This document shows, piece after piece, positions 34,111-44,903 of a stretch of 64,000 nucleotides of DNA. Below the pieces are notes generated by a model. The model saw only the letters and a program-made list of their open reading frames with translations, was not told where the DNA came from and made no database searches. Source of the stretch: Budorcas taxicolor (lineage: Eukaryota; Chordata; Mammalia; Artiodactyla; Bovidae); assembly GCF_023091745.1 (NCBI RefSeq), contig NC_068911.1:163604004-163668003 (forward strand), written 5' to 3'. The translations under genes were made by a program, and so were the position numbers. Position 1 is the stretch's first letter. Each line of letters opens with the position of its first letter.

Positions 34111-35325
34111 CGTGCAGGAAGATGCAGGAGTCTGGGCTCACTGGAGGCATTCCTTTGATGTGCACCTCAGCTGTCTGGGGCCAGTGTCCTGCTTTTCTCC
34201 ATCCTGAGCCCCCTCAGGGCTTACTGTCCAGAGTGGCTGTAGTGGCTTGATGGCCTCCAGCATCCCTTGTTTACTGATAGGGCAGCAACATTTTCCTTTT
34301 TCATTGATATCTTCAAAGAGAAGAGCTAGGTCTTGCGGCTATGTTTTTCCCTGGGAAAAGAGACATTCCCCCCAGCTTTCTTAGCAATGACACGTGCTTC
34401 CTCAATGCATTAGTTTAATGACTCTAAAGATTTTTGTGAAAGTTAGCTGTTGTCCCACGGTTGTGGTTTATGTCAGAGCAAATTTTCATGGTTTTGGAGT
34501 TTATTTTGTCAGCCTCCCTCCCGTTTTTTGTGAGCTTTCTGGTATCATAACGCAGTACTTTTTAGACTGCTCTCAAGATAGCAGGTAATGCACTCTCTGC
34601 CATTTCCTACTTAAGGCAAAATAAGGTTGTTGAGATAATTAAAGTGACTCCGATAAGCACCGTACCATTTCTTGTAAAAGACTAAGCCTCTTAAATCAAG
34701 AAGATTTGAAAATTCCAAAACCAAAAGGCTGCCATAACAGAATTCAAAATGATTTTACAAAATGCCATTATCTTCCATAAATTCTCATTTGTTTGAGCTC
34801 TTTTTAACATGAATAAAGGGAGTTTTAGATTGTGACTATGTGATACTCCAAAAATTTTCTCATTTGTTTGTTCTTCCATCCATTTAGCAAACATTTTATG
34901 ATTAACCAGAGTATGTGCCAGAGACCATTCATATAATATTGTTGAAATTTATGTCTGAAATTAATGTAATCTATATCAAGATACAAGTTTACCATAGGCT
35001 AGTGACAATTCAAGCTCATAATAGGGTCCCAAGTGTGGTTCCTAACTTCTCCAGGCCATTGGTATGTCCAGAAAGTACCACTTGGCTGCCTCTAATGTTA
35101 AGACTAAAGGGCTCATAACACACAGATGCATCATCCCCTTATGATCTGACTTTTGGTCTCAAGATCATGGGTAAATAAAAGACAGTGCTCCCCACAAGAA
35201 CACAGTGATGAATCATGTTCAGACGACAGAAAAAGTGTTTTTCTATTCATTAGTTGATTGAATGAAACTAACTTGCAGATGAAATATGCTTTACTACATT
35301 TTCTAGAACATAAAACCACCTGAAT

Positions 35326-35554
35326 TCTTGTTGCTGTTGCTGTTGCTGTTGTTTAGTTGCTAAGTCGTGTCTGACTCTTTGCAACCCCAACGACTGTAGC
35401 ACGCCAGGCTCCCCTGTCCCTGGGGTTTCCCAGGCAAGAATACTGGAGCGGATTGCCATTTCCTTCTCCAGAGGATCTTTCTGACACAGGGATCAAACCT
35501 GCATCTCCTGCATTGGCAGGCAGATTCTTTACCACTGAGCCACCAAGGAATCCC
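35326..35554 (-). repeat. Bov-tA SINE, reverse, with TTGCTG tail
   Basis: A hexamer tail (TTGTTGCTGTTGCTGTTGC) is followed by TTAGTTGCTAAGTCGTGTC and ends GAGCCACCAAGGAATCCC. It ends 107 bases before exon G. Confidence 0.9.
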
Positions 35555-35661
35555 AAACTCTACATGGGTTATATGCACAGTTTTCATAGAAAGTGGCTTC
35601 AGAGCAGAAACTTAACACAAGATGAATTCTCTTACTTGTTCATCTCTGGTCATATTACTAG

Positions 35662-35785
35662 GTCGCCGCTACCTTGCCCAGAGCACGAAGGTGCTGCGGA
35701 TGCTGGAGGAAAGGCTGAAGGAGGAAGACAAGGATGTCGTCACCCGGGAGAATGTTCTCGGGGCCCTGCAGAAGTTCAGCCTCAG
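35662..35785 (+). CDS. ARMC9: ARMC9 exon G (ARM-like)
   Basis: The exon has 124 bases: GT completes the glycine codon from exon F, then 40 codons follow (R-R-Y-L-A-Q-S-T-K-V-L-R-M-L-E-E-R-L-K, then E-E-D-K-D-V-V-T-R-E-N-V-L-G-A-L-Q-K-F-S-L), plus AG of a split arginine. The acceptor is CATATTACTAG and the donor is CTCAG followed by GTGCTG. Phase 1 in, 2 out. The V-L-G-A-L-Q-K-F-S-L stretch is a typical ARM helix-3 pattern. Confidence 0.93.
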
Positions 35786-35971
35786 GTGCTGACCATGCAA
35801 TAGGTCACGGTGGCTCCCATGAGATCACCTTGGAGGGTTCTTAGCCACTGTTTTGTGCTTATTTGTTCCCAGTGACAATCTAAGGGATGGGTGATATTTT
35901 TCAGTGAATACTTAGAAGAGATTGGGTGACTTTCCAACTAGAAAGCTTATCTTGAATCCCCTAAACCATCT

Positions 35972-36376
35972 TTTGTTGTTGTTGCTCAGACGCTCAGTCA
36001 TGTCTGACCCTGCAACCCCATGGACTGCAGCACACCAGGCTTCCCTGTCCTTCACCATCTCCTGGAGTCTGCTCAAACTTATGTCCATTGAGTTGGTGAT
36101 GACGTCCAACCATCTTATCCTCTGTTGCCCCGTTCTCCTCCTGCCCTCAATCTTTCCCAACATCAGGGTCTTTTCCAGTGCGTCAGCTCTTCAAATCAAG
36201 TGGCCAAAGTATTGGAGCTTCAGCATCAGTCCTTCCAATGAATATTCAGGGTTGATTTCCTTTAGCATTGACTGATTGACTCTCTTTGCTGTCCAAGGGA
36301 CTCTCAAGAGTATTCTCCACAGTTCGAAAGCATCAGTTCTTCAGCACTCAGCCCTTTATGGTCCAACTCTCACATC
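35972..36376 (-). repeat. BovB 3' fragment, reverse
   Basis: It reads TTGTTGTTGTTGCTCAGACG to TTATGGTCCAACTCTCACAT, a diverged copy. Confidence 0.85.
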
Positions 36377-36797
36377 CTGCTCCTACATGTTAAAGCACCA
36401 TTGTATTCTCCCAATGAATGTTATCTCATGCTGACAAGATGCTAGATGATAGATTGTGTCTTAAGCCACATGCAAGGTTTGGAAATAAACACAGGAATAA
36501 AACCCAATAGAGCCTCAGCCTGCCAAATGCTCAGAGTTCATTGTGGGAGACAGGCATATAGATGCACAGACACAGCCAGTGGAGTCAGTCACCCTTTGGA
36601 ATTCAGAGTGGAGCTTCCTGGTTCCTGGTCCATTCATCTCAGCCAGCCACCCTGTGGTCTCAGCCTGGACCCCCTCATGACATGCAACTGCTCTATATTA
36701 GAAATTTAAAAATCAGACACCTCTTCTTGAAGCAGAACTGATGTCCTCCCAGAGCGTTTTGTTTTGTTTTTTAGCTGACAGCATTGTTAAGGTGTAC

Positions 36798-37005
36798 TTT
36801 GTTGTTGTTACTTGGTCATGTCTGCCTCCTTGCAACGCCATGGACTGTAGCCCACCAGGCTCCTCTGTCCACGGGATTCTCCAGGCAAGAATACTGGAGT
36901 GGGTTGCCACCCCCTCCTCCCAGGAATCTTCCTGACCCAGGGATTGAATCCGAGTCTCCTGCATTGGCAGGCAGATTCTTTACCACTGAGCCACCTGGGA
37001 AGCCC
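36798..37005 (-). repeat. Bov-tA SINE, reverse, with 9-bp duplication
   Basis: It reads TTTGTTGTTGTTACTTGGTC to GAGCCACCTGGGAAGCCC. The direct repeat AAGGTGTAC lies at 36789-36797 and 37006-37014, and the flanks rejoin into one older L1-like piece. Confidence 0.92.
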
Positions 37006-37470
37006 AAGGTGTACCCATTTTAAGTGTACAGTTCAATTTACAGAGTTGTACAACCATTACCACAGTCTAATTTTAGACCATTTCCATCATCACCAAAAGG
37101 AACTTCATGCCTGTTTGCAGTCACTTTTCATTTCTATTCCTCACCTGGGCAGCCACCACTGTTTTCTGTAGATTTACCTTTACTGGTATGTTCTTTTATG
37201 ACTGGCTCCTTTCACTTGGCATACTGCTTTTGAGGTTCACACAGACATAGCATGTATCAGCACTTTATTCCTTTGTGTTGCCGAGTGATAGGCCATTACA
37301 TGGATAGACCACATTTTGCCTATGCATTCATCAGTTGATGATACCTTACTTGCTTCTACTTTTTGCCTATTATGTGTAGTGCTGCTATGAATATTTGCAT
37401 ACAAATCTTTGTTTTCTTTTCTCCTGGGTAGGTATCTAGGAGTGAAATTGCTGGGTGATATGCTAACTCA
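37006..37470 (-). repeat. Old L1-like piece
   Basis: TACAACCATTACCACAGTC, TCACTTGGCATACTGCTTTT, TATTCCTTTGTGTTGCCGAG and GGAGTGAAATTGCTGGGTGA follow the order of mammalian L1M 3' regions. Confidence 0.6.
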
Positions 37471-37626
37471 TCCAGCATCTATATTCCCTGATGACACCTG
37501 ACTTTTTATTTGACTATTAAGAATTTTACTACCTTGAGTACCTAACTTTTTCTGTCAGTCCTCTTGTGAACACATTTACTTCCCATCAGATGTGGTCAAT
37601 ATTTGACTGACTCTGACTAATAACCT

Positions 37627-37852
37627 GGGCTTCCCAGGTGGCACTAGTGATAAAGAACCTGCCTGCCAATAATGCAGGAGACATAAGAGACACGTGTTCG
37701 ATCCCTGGGTTAGGAAGATCCCTTGGAGGAGGAAATTGCCGCCTACTCCAATATTCTTGCCTGGAGAATCCCATGGACAGAGGAGCCTGGTGGGCTACAG
37801 TTCACAGCGTTGCCAAGAGTCAGACATGACTGAGGTGACTTAGCACACACAT
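37627..37852 (+). repeat. Bov-tA SINE with 9-bp duplication
   Basis: It reads GGGCTTCCCAGGTGGCACTA to TGACTTAGCACACACAT. The direct repeat TAATAACCT lies at 37618-37626 and 37853-37861. Confidence 0.92.
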
Positions 37853-37939
37853 TAATAACCTAACACCTGAAAAATGGCATACTCTGAGTGTATATATGTT
37901 TTGTAGGGGGAAAGCTGTAGTTACGGCTGTAGATATGTA

Positions 37940-37967
37940 GACCTGGCAAAGTTCTCTTTGCCAGGTC
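37940..37967. repeat. Perfect 12-bp hairpin with 4-base loop
   Basis: GACCTGGCAAAG (37940-37951), loop TTCT, then CTTTGCCAGGTC (37956-37967). All 12 pairs are Watson-Crick; the next outer bases do not pair. It lies in unique-looking AT-rich intron. It could be the centre of an old palindromic mobile element or a chance structure. No function is known to me. Confidence 0.9.
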
Positions 37968-38620
37968 CCTGCTAATGAAAGTTTCTTTTTCTACGTGTGA
38001 ATTAAGAATTACAAATGATCTGCAGAGTTATTACTTCATTAGATCACAGGAACATAATTCTGTTTGTTTATAGAGATAATTTAGCTTAATGTTGACAGTG
38101 TTTGAAAAATTTGCTGAAATTTAATAACTATAGTTATTGTAGTGCTTAGTCCCATCAGTTCTTAAGGCTGACATGATGATATCCACCATAACAGTGTGAT
38201 GGTGCCTTGATATTGTAAGCTTTTACACCAGGACTTTGGGTGGAAAATGATTCCATATAAATTGTATTATCCAGGTTATTAAACTGCCCTTATTCTATAG
38301 AGATCTGAATCAAAATGGTATTAAGCTGGTTTTATGTTCTTTTTTGTATCTCTGTATTTTTATATAGCTCAGAGTGCCTACATGGATTATACAGACTACA
38401 TTTTAAGTAAAAATATGTTTGTCAGTGAACTATTTCTGTGACTCTGTTTCCTGGGTTAAGTAGACCAAAAGCTATCAATAAATATTTATGAAGTATTTGA
38501 GGTGATAGTCTGCTAATTCTATATATTGAAATAGAAACTTTCAAAAGTAGGAAGTCTCCTTACTGCCTTATTTTTCTTTAACCTTTCAATGATACCCCTG
38601 AAAGGTAAAGAGTTTATTTT

Positions 38621-38748
38621 TGGGAATTCCTTGGAGATCCTGTGGTTAGGACTCTGTGCTTTCACTGCGGAGAGGCATGTATTCAACCCCTGGTGAGGGA
38701 ACTAAGATCCCACAAGCCACGTGATGTGGCCAAAAGAAGAAGAAAAAG
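38621..38748 (+). repeat. CHR-type SINE
   Basis: It reads TGGGAATTCCTTGGAGATCC to CACGTGATGTGGCCAAAAGA. The flanks AAAGAGTTTATTTT and AAAGAATTTATTGC are a probable worn target duplication. Confidence 0.85.
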
Positions 38749-38914
38749 AATTTATTGCTGTAGTTCCAGTTGTATAGGCCTAAAAGTAAAACAGTCCCTC
38801 AAGTCCGTAACCTCTATAAAGTGCCTTTTCTGATATGCATTCACACTACTGTGTTCTCTTACATGGAAGGTTTCTTACTGGCTTTAATCACCTGTTGGCT
38901 ATCTCATCTCCTAG

Positions 38915-39054
38915 GCGCCCACTGCAGACAGCAATGATTCAAGATGGCCTCATCTTCTGGCTGATTGACATCCTGAAGGAGCCCGACTGCCTGTCTGACT
39001 ACACGCTCGAATACTCAGTGGCCCTGCTCATGAACCTCTGCCTCAGAAGCGCAG
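38915..39054 (+). CDS. ARMC9: ARMC9 exon H (ARM-like), weak donor
   Basis: The exon has 140 bases: G completes the arginine from exon G, then 46 codons follow (R-P-L-Q-T-A-M-I-Q-D-G-L-I-F-W-L-I-D, I-L-K-E-P-D-C-L-S-D-Y-T-L-E-Y-S-V-A-L-L, M-N-L-C-L-R-S-A), plus G of a split glycine. The acceptor CATCTCCTAG is fine. The donor, CAG followed by GTCTCA, matches consensus only at GT and the exonic CAG. The end is still certain because exon I restores G-K-N-M-C in frame. Reading on into the intron would add about 20 residues before a TAG at 39111. Confidence 0.92.
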
Positions 39055-40212
39055 GTCTCACAGCCCTACTCGCCTCCCCTGGCTCTGGGTTGCCTTTCAT
39101 TTTTCCCTCTTAGAAAAACTCAAAACAGAGTGTGAAGCATGTCCAACTAGGTGTAAAGCTATTGAATCCCTAAAGCCAACATGCCACCCTGGCCTTGGAA
39201 AGGAGAGTTTATGTTATTCAATTATATGCAATATTATATGCAATATATATATTAAGAGAAAATTGAATTACATTATATTTTTCTCCGTCTTTGTTACATT
39301 ATTCAAAGGTAGGAAATGAAGAATTATGACCTGTTTTATCTGAAGACAGAGAAGTACATTCCTAAAATTCTATGGGATTAAGTTGCGACATTAATCTGAT
39401 GTTACGGCAGAGCAGTGACATTCAACCAGACTCCCTGCTCTTAACCACAGTCGCCTTTTCCATTCCATCTCCTAGAGATGGGAATTCCCATGTGACATCT
39501 CAGGTCATTTATGTCTTGATCAATAAAGGGAGTGATTTTTGCTCTCTGACAGATTCCACCCCCACTTAAATGATCTGTTTGCTGAAATAGAAGAAGCCTC
39601 CTTAGAAGAGCTGCCCTGAGCAGTCCCAGTGTTGGGAGAAGGCTACCTGGATAAATAGCTCAGGGGTACTTGTGAGAAGCACCTTCCCCTTCAGATGACG
39701 TGGAATCTGAACCACCTGTGTGTTGTTGACTGACTAAAGGACTTCTTTCAGCGTTCTTTTGAAAATTAGCATATGCAAATTTCCTAGCTTGAAAGCATTT
39801 ATTAGGTTATAATCAGCTTTTCTTGATTATCATCAGTTTATCTTCAGTGATTGCTATGATGATGTTTAGAACCACTGAAACAGCCGTCGGTTTTTCTGTG
39901 ATGGTGTGTGTGCTTGAGAGGAGGGCATCGCTCTGCGATTCCTTGTGTTTCCTGTAGTGAGCCGCTCTGTGCTCTGCCTGAATGATAAGAACCACTGGGA
40001 GCATGTTGCCCTGTACTGAGCTACTTAACCTCTACGTCGCCTTTTGAGGTGGACCCTAGTGATTTCCAAGGGACCTCAGAGGGAGAAACAGGGCCTCACC
40101 CAAGATCACCCAGCTCATAAGCAGAGGAGCCGAGATTCGTTTTTAAATCTGCCTGACTTGTGCCTCTGAGTTTAGATGTGACCTGTTCTGTTTTGCTGTT
40201 TTTCTCCTAAAG
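39055..40212 (+). other. ARMC9: ARMC9 intron H-I
   Basis: At 1158 bases this is the shortest intron here and the only one without a ruminant SINE. A MIR/L2-like worn stretch lies at about 40040-40160. The rest looks unique, with no other exon seen. Confidence 0.75.
40040..40165 (+). repeat. MIR/L2-like remnant
   Basis: GGGAGAAACAGGGCCTCACC, CAAGATCACCCAGCTCATAA and GCAGAGGAGCCGAGATTCG follow the conserved order of such elements. Confidence 0.5.
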
Positions 40213-40289
40213 GGAAGAATATGTGTGCCAAGGTGGCGGGCCTGGTGCTGAAAGTCCTTTCGGATCTGCTCGGCCATGAAAACCAGGAG
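40213..40289 (+). CDS. ARMC9: ARMC9 exon I (ARM-like)
   Basis: The exon has 77 bases: GG completes the glycine begun in exon H, then 25 codons follow (K-N-M-C-A-K-V-A-G-L-V-L-K-V-L-S-D-L-L-G, then H-E-N-Q-E). The acceptor is TTCTCCTAAAG and the donor is GAG followed by GTACGC. Phase 1 in, 0 out. It is a hydrophobic ARM-type helix rich in V and L. Confidence 0.93.
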
Positions 40290-41334
40290 GTACGCAGTCA
40301 GCGCCGCTGGCCCCGGGCTCATGGGAGGGCTGGCCCGGGGTACTTACCTCATCACCTTTCTCCGAATATCTGTATAACCTGTGCCAGAGCTTTCTATCAA
40401 ATTTTGGAACCCGGAGCAGGAGGCGGCTTCCTGCTGTTCTGTGCGGCTCTCTCCTGGGCGTTATTTTTTTCCTCCTCCCCCTCTCCCCGCCCCTTCACCC
40501 CTCCCCTCCACAATGGCGCTCCTCTGCTGGGTTTAATGTATGGCCCTGGACGTGTACATAGCCTGATAATGTATTTAATATTGTGGGCGTGATTAATTTA
40601 TATAAATAGCAGTGCCCTCTCCATCTCAGTCTTACTCTTTTCCCTGCGTCTCTAGGTCCTTTCTCCGTTGCTCTCTGTCCATCTAAAGCCTTCACTCTCG
40701 CAGCCACACAAGAGCCGCCTGTTGGCAGCCCTTCCGTTTCACTCGTCTAGCCCCCAGGGGTGTGCCCCCCGCCTTTGCGTCCTCGGGGGACATCTCCACC
40801 CTTGCCCCTTGAGGACCCAGGCCAGAGCGTCCCTGGGGTGTAGACACTGGTCACTGCCTCCTCACCCTGTGCTTCAGGGTCCTGCCAGGTTGTCCTGCCA
40901 GGTTGTCCTGCAGGGTGGCCAGCCTTGCTTCTACCCTCACCTGTGTCCTCCCCAGCCCCGGGGAGGTTTTCTAGCCTATAGGGCTGAAGCCGTTTTTAAA
41001 TAAAACAGAGGTCTGGATGAGCTAACACACAGTACAGTTCTTCTCTCACTGGCTTGCTACAAACGCCTTTGCAGAAACCATGGCATCACTTTGCGCCTGA
41101 AGCCTAATCTTCGCAGAGCTCTGCCCTCCTTAGCTCGGGCACAGGGCTGTCTCCGCAGGGGGACCGGGTCTCCCTGGGTCAGAGAGAAGCCCTCGGTCTC
41201 CCCACATCTGTTCCCATTTCAGACAGCTCCCATCCTGGCCATTCCTTTCACATCTCGTATTCCCCCAGCATCCCCGCAGCTGAGTGACCTGGACTGCTTT
41301 AGTGAGTGGAGGCTTATTCATTTTTACAGTGCCT

Positions 41335-41646
41335 GAAAGTGAAAATCGCTCAGTTGTGTTAGACTTTTTGCGACCCCATGGACTATGCAGTCCATGAAAT
41401 TCTCCAGGCCAGAATACTGGAGTAGGTAACCTTTCCCTTCTCCAGGGGATCTTCCCAACCCAGAAATCAAACCCAGGTCTCCTGCATTGCGGGTGGATTC
41501 TTTACCAGCTGAGCCACAGGGAAACCCAAGAATACTAGAGTGAGTAGCCTTTCCCTTCTCCAGCAGATCTTCCCAACCCAGGAATTAAACTAGGGTCTCC
41601 TGCATTGCAGGCGGATTCTTTAACAACTGAGCTGTTAAGAAAGCCC
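41335..41646 (-). repeat. Bov-A2 dimeric SINE, reverse, with 12-bp duplication
   Basis: Two Bov-A bodies are joined at GAGCCACAGGGAAACCCAAG (about 41511-41530). It is flanked by TTACAGTGCCTG (41323-41334) and TTACGGTGCCTG (41647-41658), a target duplication with one mismatch. Confidence 0.93.
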
Positions 41647-41766
41647 TTACGGTGCCTGCCATGCCTTTATATTTTAAAATCAGCAAGCTCTTAGCTACTT
41701 CTAGACCAGAGTGAACTCTCTTCTCCATTTTATTCAACTCAGGCAGTTGAAGCCAGTGGGAACTGA

Positions 41767-42122
41767 TGGAGAAGACTCTTGAGAGTCCCTAGGACTGCAA
41801 GGAGATCCAACCAGTCCATTCTGAAGGAGATCAACCCTGGGATTTCTTTGGAAGGAATGATGCTAAAGCTGAAACTCCAGTACTTTGGCCACCTCATGCG
41901 AAGAGTTGACTCATTGGAAAAGACTTTGATGCTGGGAGGGATTGGGGGCAGGAGAAGAAGGGGACGACTGAGGATGAGGTGGCTGGATGGCATCACAGAC
42001 TCGATGGACACGAGTCTGAGTGAGCTCCGGGAGTTGGTGATGGACAGGGAGGCCTGGCGTGCTGCGATTCATGGGGTCGCAAAGAGTCAGACACGACTGA
42101 GCGACTGAACTGAACTGAACTG
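41767..42122 (+). repeat. BovB 3' end, sense
   Basis: It reads TGGAGAAGACTCTTGAGAG to GACTGAGCGACTGAACTGAA with the ACTGA tail. It is little diverged, with a 109-codon open frame. Confidence 0.92.
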
Positions 42123-42239
42123 ACAGTAAAATTTGGTTCCAAGTGTCAGAACCGTGTCAGCTCTGAAAACTGAATAGACCAAAGGAGTCTTGTCATTAAC
42201 TCTTGCCAAAGCATCTGCTTTGAAAATGAGCAGGAAAAT

Positions 42240-42241
<2 letters not shown>

Positions 42242-42286
<45 letters not shown>
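42242..42286. repeat. (AT)n microsatellite
   Basis: An uninterrupted alternating A-T tract of about 45 bases, self-complementary and probably polymorphic. Confidence 0.95.
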
Positions 42287-42289
<3 letters not shown>

Positions 42290-42558
42290 GTTATTCAATT
42301 GATCTGTCATGTCCAACTCTTTGTGACCTGCAAGCCAGGCTTCCCTGTCCTTCACCATTTCCCAGAGTTTACTCAAACTCACATCCATTGAGTCAGTGAT
42401 GCTATCCAACAATCTCATCCTCTATCGTCCCCTTCTCCTCCTGCCTTCAGTCTTTCCCAGCATTAGGGTCTTTTCCAATGAGTCAGCTTTTTGCCTCAAG
42501 TGACCAAAACACTGGCATTCAGCTTCAGCATCAGTCCTTCCAATGAATATTCAGGGTT
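42287..42558 (-). repeat. BovB-type fragment, reverse
   Basis: It reads GTTGTTATTCAATTGATCTG to CCAATGAATATTCAGGGTTA. It is followed by an AAT/AT-rich short tandem (42558-42590). Confidence 0.85.
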
Positions 42559-43551
42559 AATAATAATAATAATATATATATAATATATTGGAGCCTAGAA
42601 ATGTATTTCCTACATAAACAAAATTCTCACGCACATGTCCTTATGAGATAGTCATGGTGATGAAAAACAAAATCCAGAAGCCATAAAGAAAAAGATACCC
42701 ATAGTTGGATATATGAACTTCAATCATATAATCATATGGAAAGAGATTTGCGTCACATATGACAAAAGTTTTATATCCTATACATTGAGAAGAGTCAAAC
42801 AGAGATATATAGGGAAAAAGATAAAGTATGTAAAAAGACAGTTTACAGAATAGTAAATCTTGATGATTTACTATAAACATGAAAAGACGTTCAGCTTCTG
42901 CTAGTCATCAGGGAAATGAAAATAAAGACAACTATACAGTGCCCTCTCTTACCTGTTATATTAGCAGAAATGAAAAGTGATAGTAAATCCAGTGCTAGAA
43001 AAGGGTGGTGGGAAATGAGTCCTCCCCGCCACCCATGGTATGGAGAGAGCATAGCATACAGTCCACTCCAAAGGGAGGGCTCATTTATCAAGTCCTGTCT
43101 GGCTTAATGGTGGGGTTACCTGTGTGAGTAAGACATGGGTCCTGTCATTGAAGAGCTCATAGGGGAGACATAAGTGTAAATCTTAAAATACACTGAGTCC
43201 AGCACAGAAGTGGAGGGATGTACAGGAAGGAGGGCAGAGTACTCTCTCTGGGTGCTCAGAAAAGGGTTCCTCTGAGATATGTGTGAACTGAGTTTTAAAG
43301 GATGAGCCATAACTTTCCAGAGAGACGTACATGGGAAGAGCATCCCCAGCAAGGTGAGCTGTTAGGACCAGCCCAGGGCATGTCCCAGGTGCTGTGTGTA
43401 TCAGGGAGTCTCTTAAGTAGTGTGGAACCTGTGCAGTGTGCATTTCAAGTGACAGGAAGGGAGAAGCCGAGGAAGACTGTATGGAGGCCAAACCTCAAAG
43501 GGCCCTATATTCTCTAATCAGGAGTTAGAACTTCCCAGGGCATTCCTAGGG

Positions 43552-43758
43552 GGCTTCCCCAGTGCCTCAGCAGTAAAGAATCTGCCTCAGGAGATGCAGG
43601 TCAGTCCCTGGGTTGGGAAGATCCCCTGGAGGAGGGCATGGCAGCCCACTCCAGTATCCTTGCCTGGAGAATCCCATGGACAGAGGAGCCTGGTGGGCTT
43701 ACAGTCCATGGGGTTGCAAAGAATCGGACATGACTTGAAGCAACTGAGCACGCACGCA
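43552..43758 (+). repeat. Bov-tA SINE
   Basis: It reads GGCTTCCCCAGTGCCTCAGC to AACTGAGCACGCACGCAGG. Confidence 0.88.
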
Positions 43759-44309
43759 GGGAGTTTCTATGGAAGATTTCCGAGGTTGGGAGAGGGATTA
43801 ATATGGCCCAAGTTGTAGACTCTCAGCAATGATATGATGGTTGGATAAAAGGGTGAATGTAGAGACGGAGAGATCCTTTTGGAGGTTCGATGTAGCCCAG
43901 GTCATGGACAATGACATCTGAACAAGGACTGTGGCAGCGCATGTTTACAGGAAGGGTTCCCATCAAAGATGACTGGGAGACTCAGTATTGGAGAGGAAGA
44001 AGAGAGGAATCGAGGATGCCTCCAGGGGTTCTAGCCTGAGTGGCTCAGGATGGCATCAATTAAACAGTGAAATGTAGTGGGAGTAAGCTGTGGGAGGGAA
44101 TGGTGCATGCTCTGCTTCGAACTCTCAGTCGTAACCTTTGCCCTGTGACATGCCAGCAGAGGTGTCTGTCATTTGGATCTCAAGGGGCTGTGAAGATGGC
44201 AGTGGTCACCCTCCTCACCAGCCAGGCTGGTCTCCAGGGTGGTGTGTGATAGTTGAATTGTATGGTGTTTGAGAACTCACACATGACTGTTTGTTTTCTC
44301 CCCTTAAAG

Positions 44310-44384
44310 ATACAGCCATATGTGAACGGAGCTCTGTACAGCATCCTTTCCATCCCATCCATTCGTGAGGAAGCTAGAGCAATG
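44310..44384 (+). CDS. ARMC9: ARMC9 exon J
   Basis: The exon has 75 bases and 25 codons in phase 0-0: I-Q-P-Y-V-N-G-A-L-Y-S-I-L-S-I-P, then S-I-R-E-E-A-R-A-M. The acceptor TTCTCCCCTTAAAG is good; the donor is ATG followed by GTAAGA. N-G-A-L-Y-S-I-L is an ARM-type helix. Being phase symmetric, skipping keeps the frame. The next intron is the one holding the provirus. Confidence 0.93.
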
Positions 44385-44619
44385 GTAAGAAAATGTGCTC
44401 GTGGGGTCAGTCACCATCTGTTAGTGCCACGTTCAGAGGCTGTTAGCGCAAGGGCTTCCCAGTTGGGCCCCAGGGAGGGCTGCGAAGGGTTTCTAAACTC
44501 CTTGGAATTGTATCCCAAACGCATATTTGCCGTTCTCTGGGGACAGAGTTTGTGGTTTCTATCAGATTCTCAAGGGATTTCAGCTGACAGAATTAAGAAC
44601 TACAGCATCAGAAGTTCCT

Positions 44620-44903
44620 TTGTTGTTGTTCAGTTGCTAAGCCATGTCTGACTCTTTATGACTCCATGGGCTGCAGCGTGCCAGACTTCCCTGTCCTCCA
44701 CTATCTCCCAGAGTTTGCTCAAGTTCACATCCATTGGGTTGGTAACGCTGTCTAACCCACCTCATCTGGTGCTCTCAGCTCCTTTTGCTTTCAATCTTTC
44801 CTGGCATCAAGGTCTTTTCCAGTGAGTCGGCTCTTCACATCAGGTGACCAGAGTATTGGTGCCTCAGCTTTGGCATCAGTCCTTCCAATGCATATTCAGG
44901 GTT
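44620..44903 (-). repeat. BovB-type fragment, reverse, with 9-bp duplication
   Basis: It reads TTGTTGTTGTTCAGTTGCTA to CCAATGCATATTCAGGGTT. The direct repeat GAAGTTCCT lies at 44611-44619 and 44904-44912, so this 284-base piece inserted as such, which fits a short SINE-like derivative of BovB. Confidence 0.85.

Larger units (their letters stand above)
33692..35661 (+). other. ARMC9: ARMC9 intron F-G
   Basis: The intron has 1970 bases. It holds a Bov-tA SINE near the donor (33911-34110) and another in reverse near the acceptor (35326-35554). The AT-rich middle (34110-35320) shows no exon or named repeat. Confidence 0.75.
35786..38914 (+). other. ARMC9: ARMC9 intron G-H
   Basis: The intron has 3129 bases. 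It holds a BovB fragment (35972-36376), a Bov-tA SINE (36798-37005) inserted into an old L1 piece (about 36770-37470), a second Bov-tA (37627-37852), a perfect 12-base hairpin (37940-37967) and a CHR SINE (38621-38748). 36380-36770 and 37970-38610 show nothing I can name. Confidence 0.75.
40290..44309 (+). other. ARMC9: ARMC9 intron I-J
   Basis: The intron has 4020 bases. A GC-rich, pyrimidine-rich stretch (40290-41330, with a 15-base doublet of CAGGTTGTCCTGC near 40885) shows no exon or named repeat. Then come a Bov-A2 dimer (41335-41646), BovB sense fragment (41767-42122), a TA microsatellite (42242-42286), a BovB reverse fragment (42287-42558), AT-rich L1-like sequence (42590-43000), mixed sequence without a recognised feature (43000-43550), a Bov-tA (43552-43758) and a unique stretch up to exon J. 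Confidence 0.75.
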
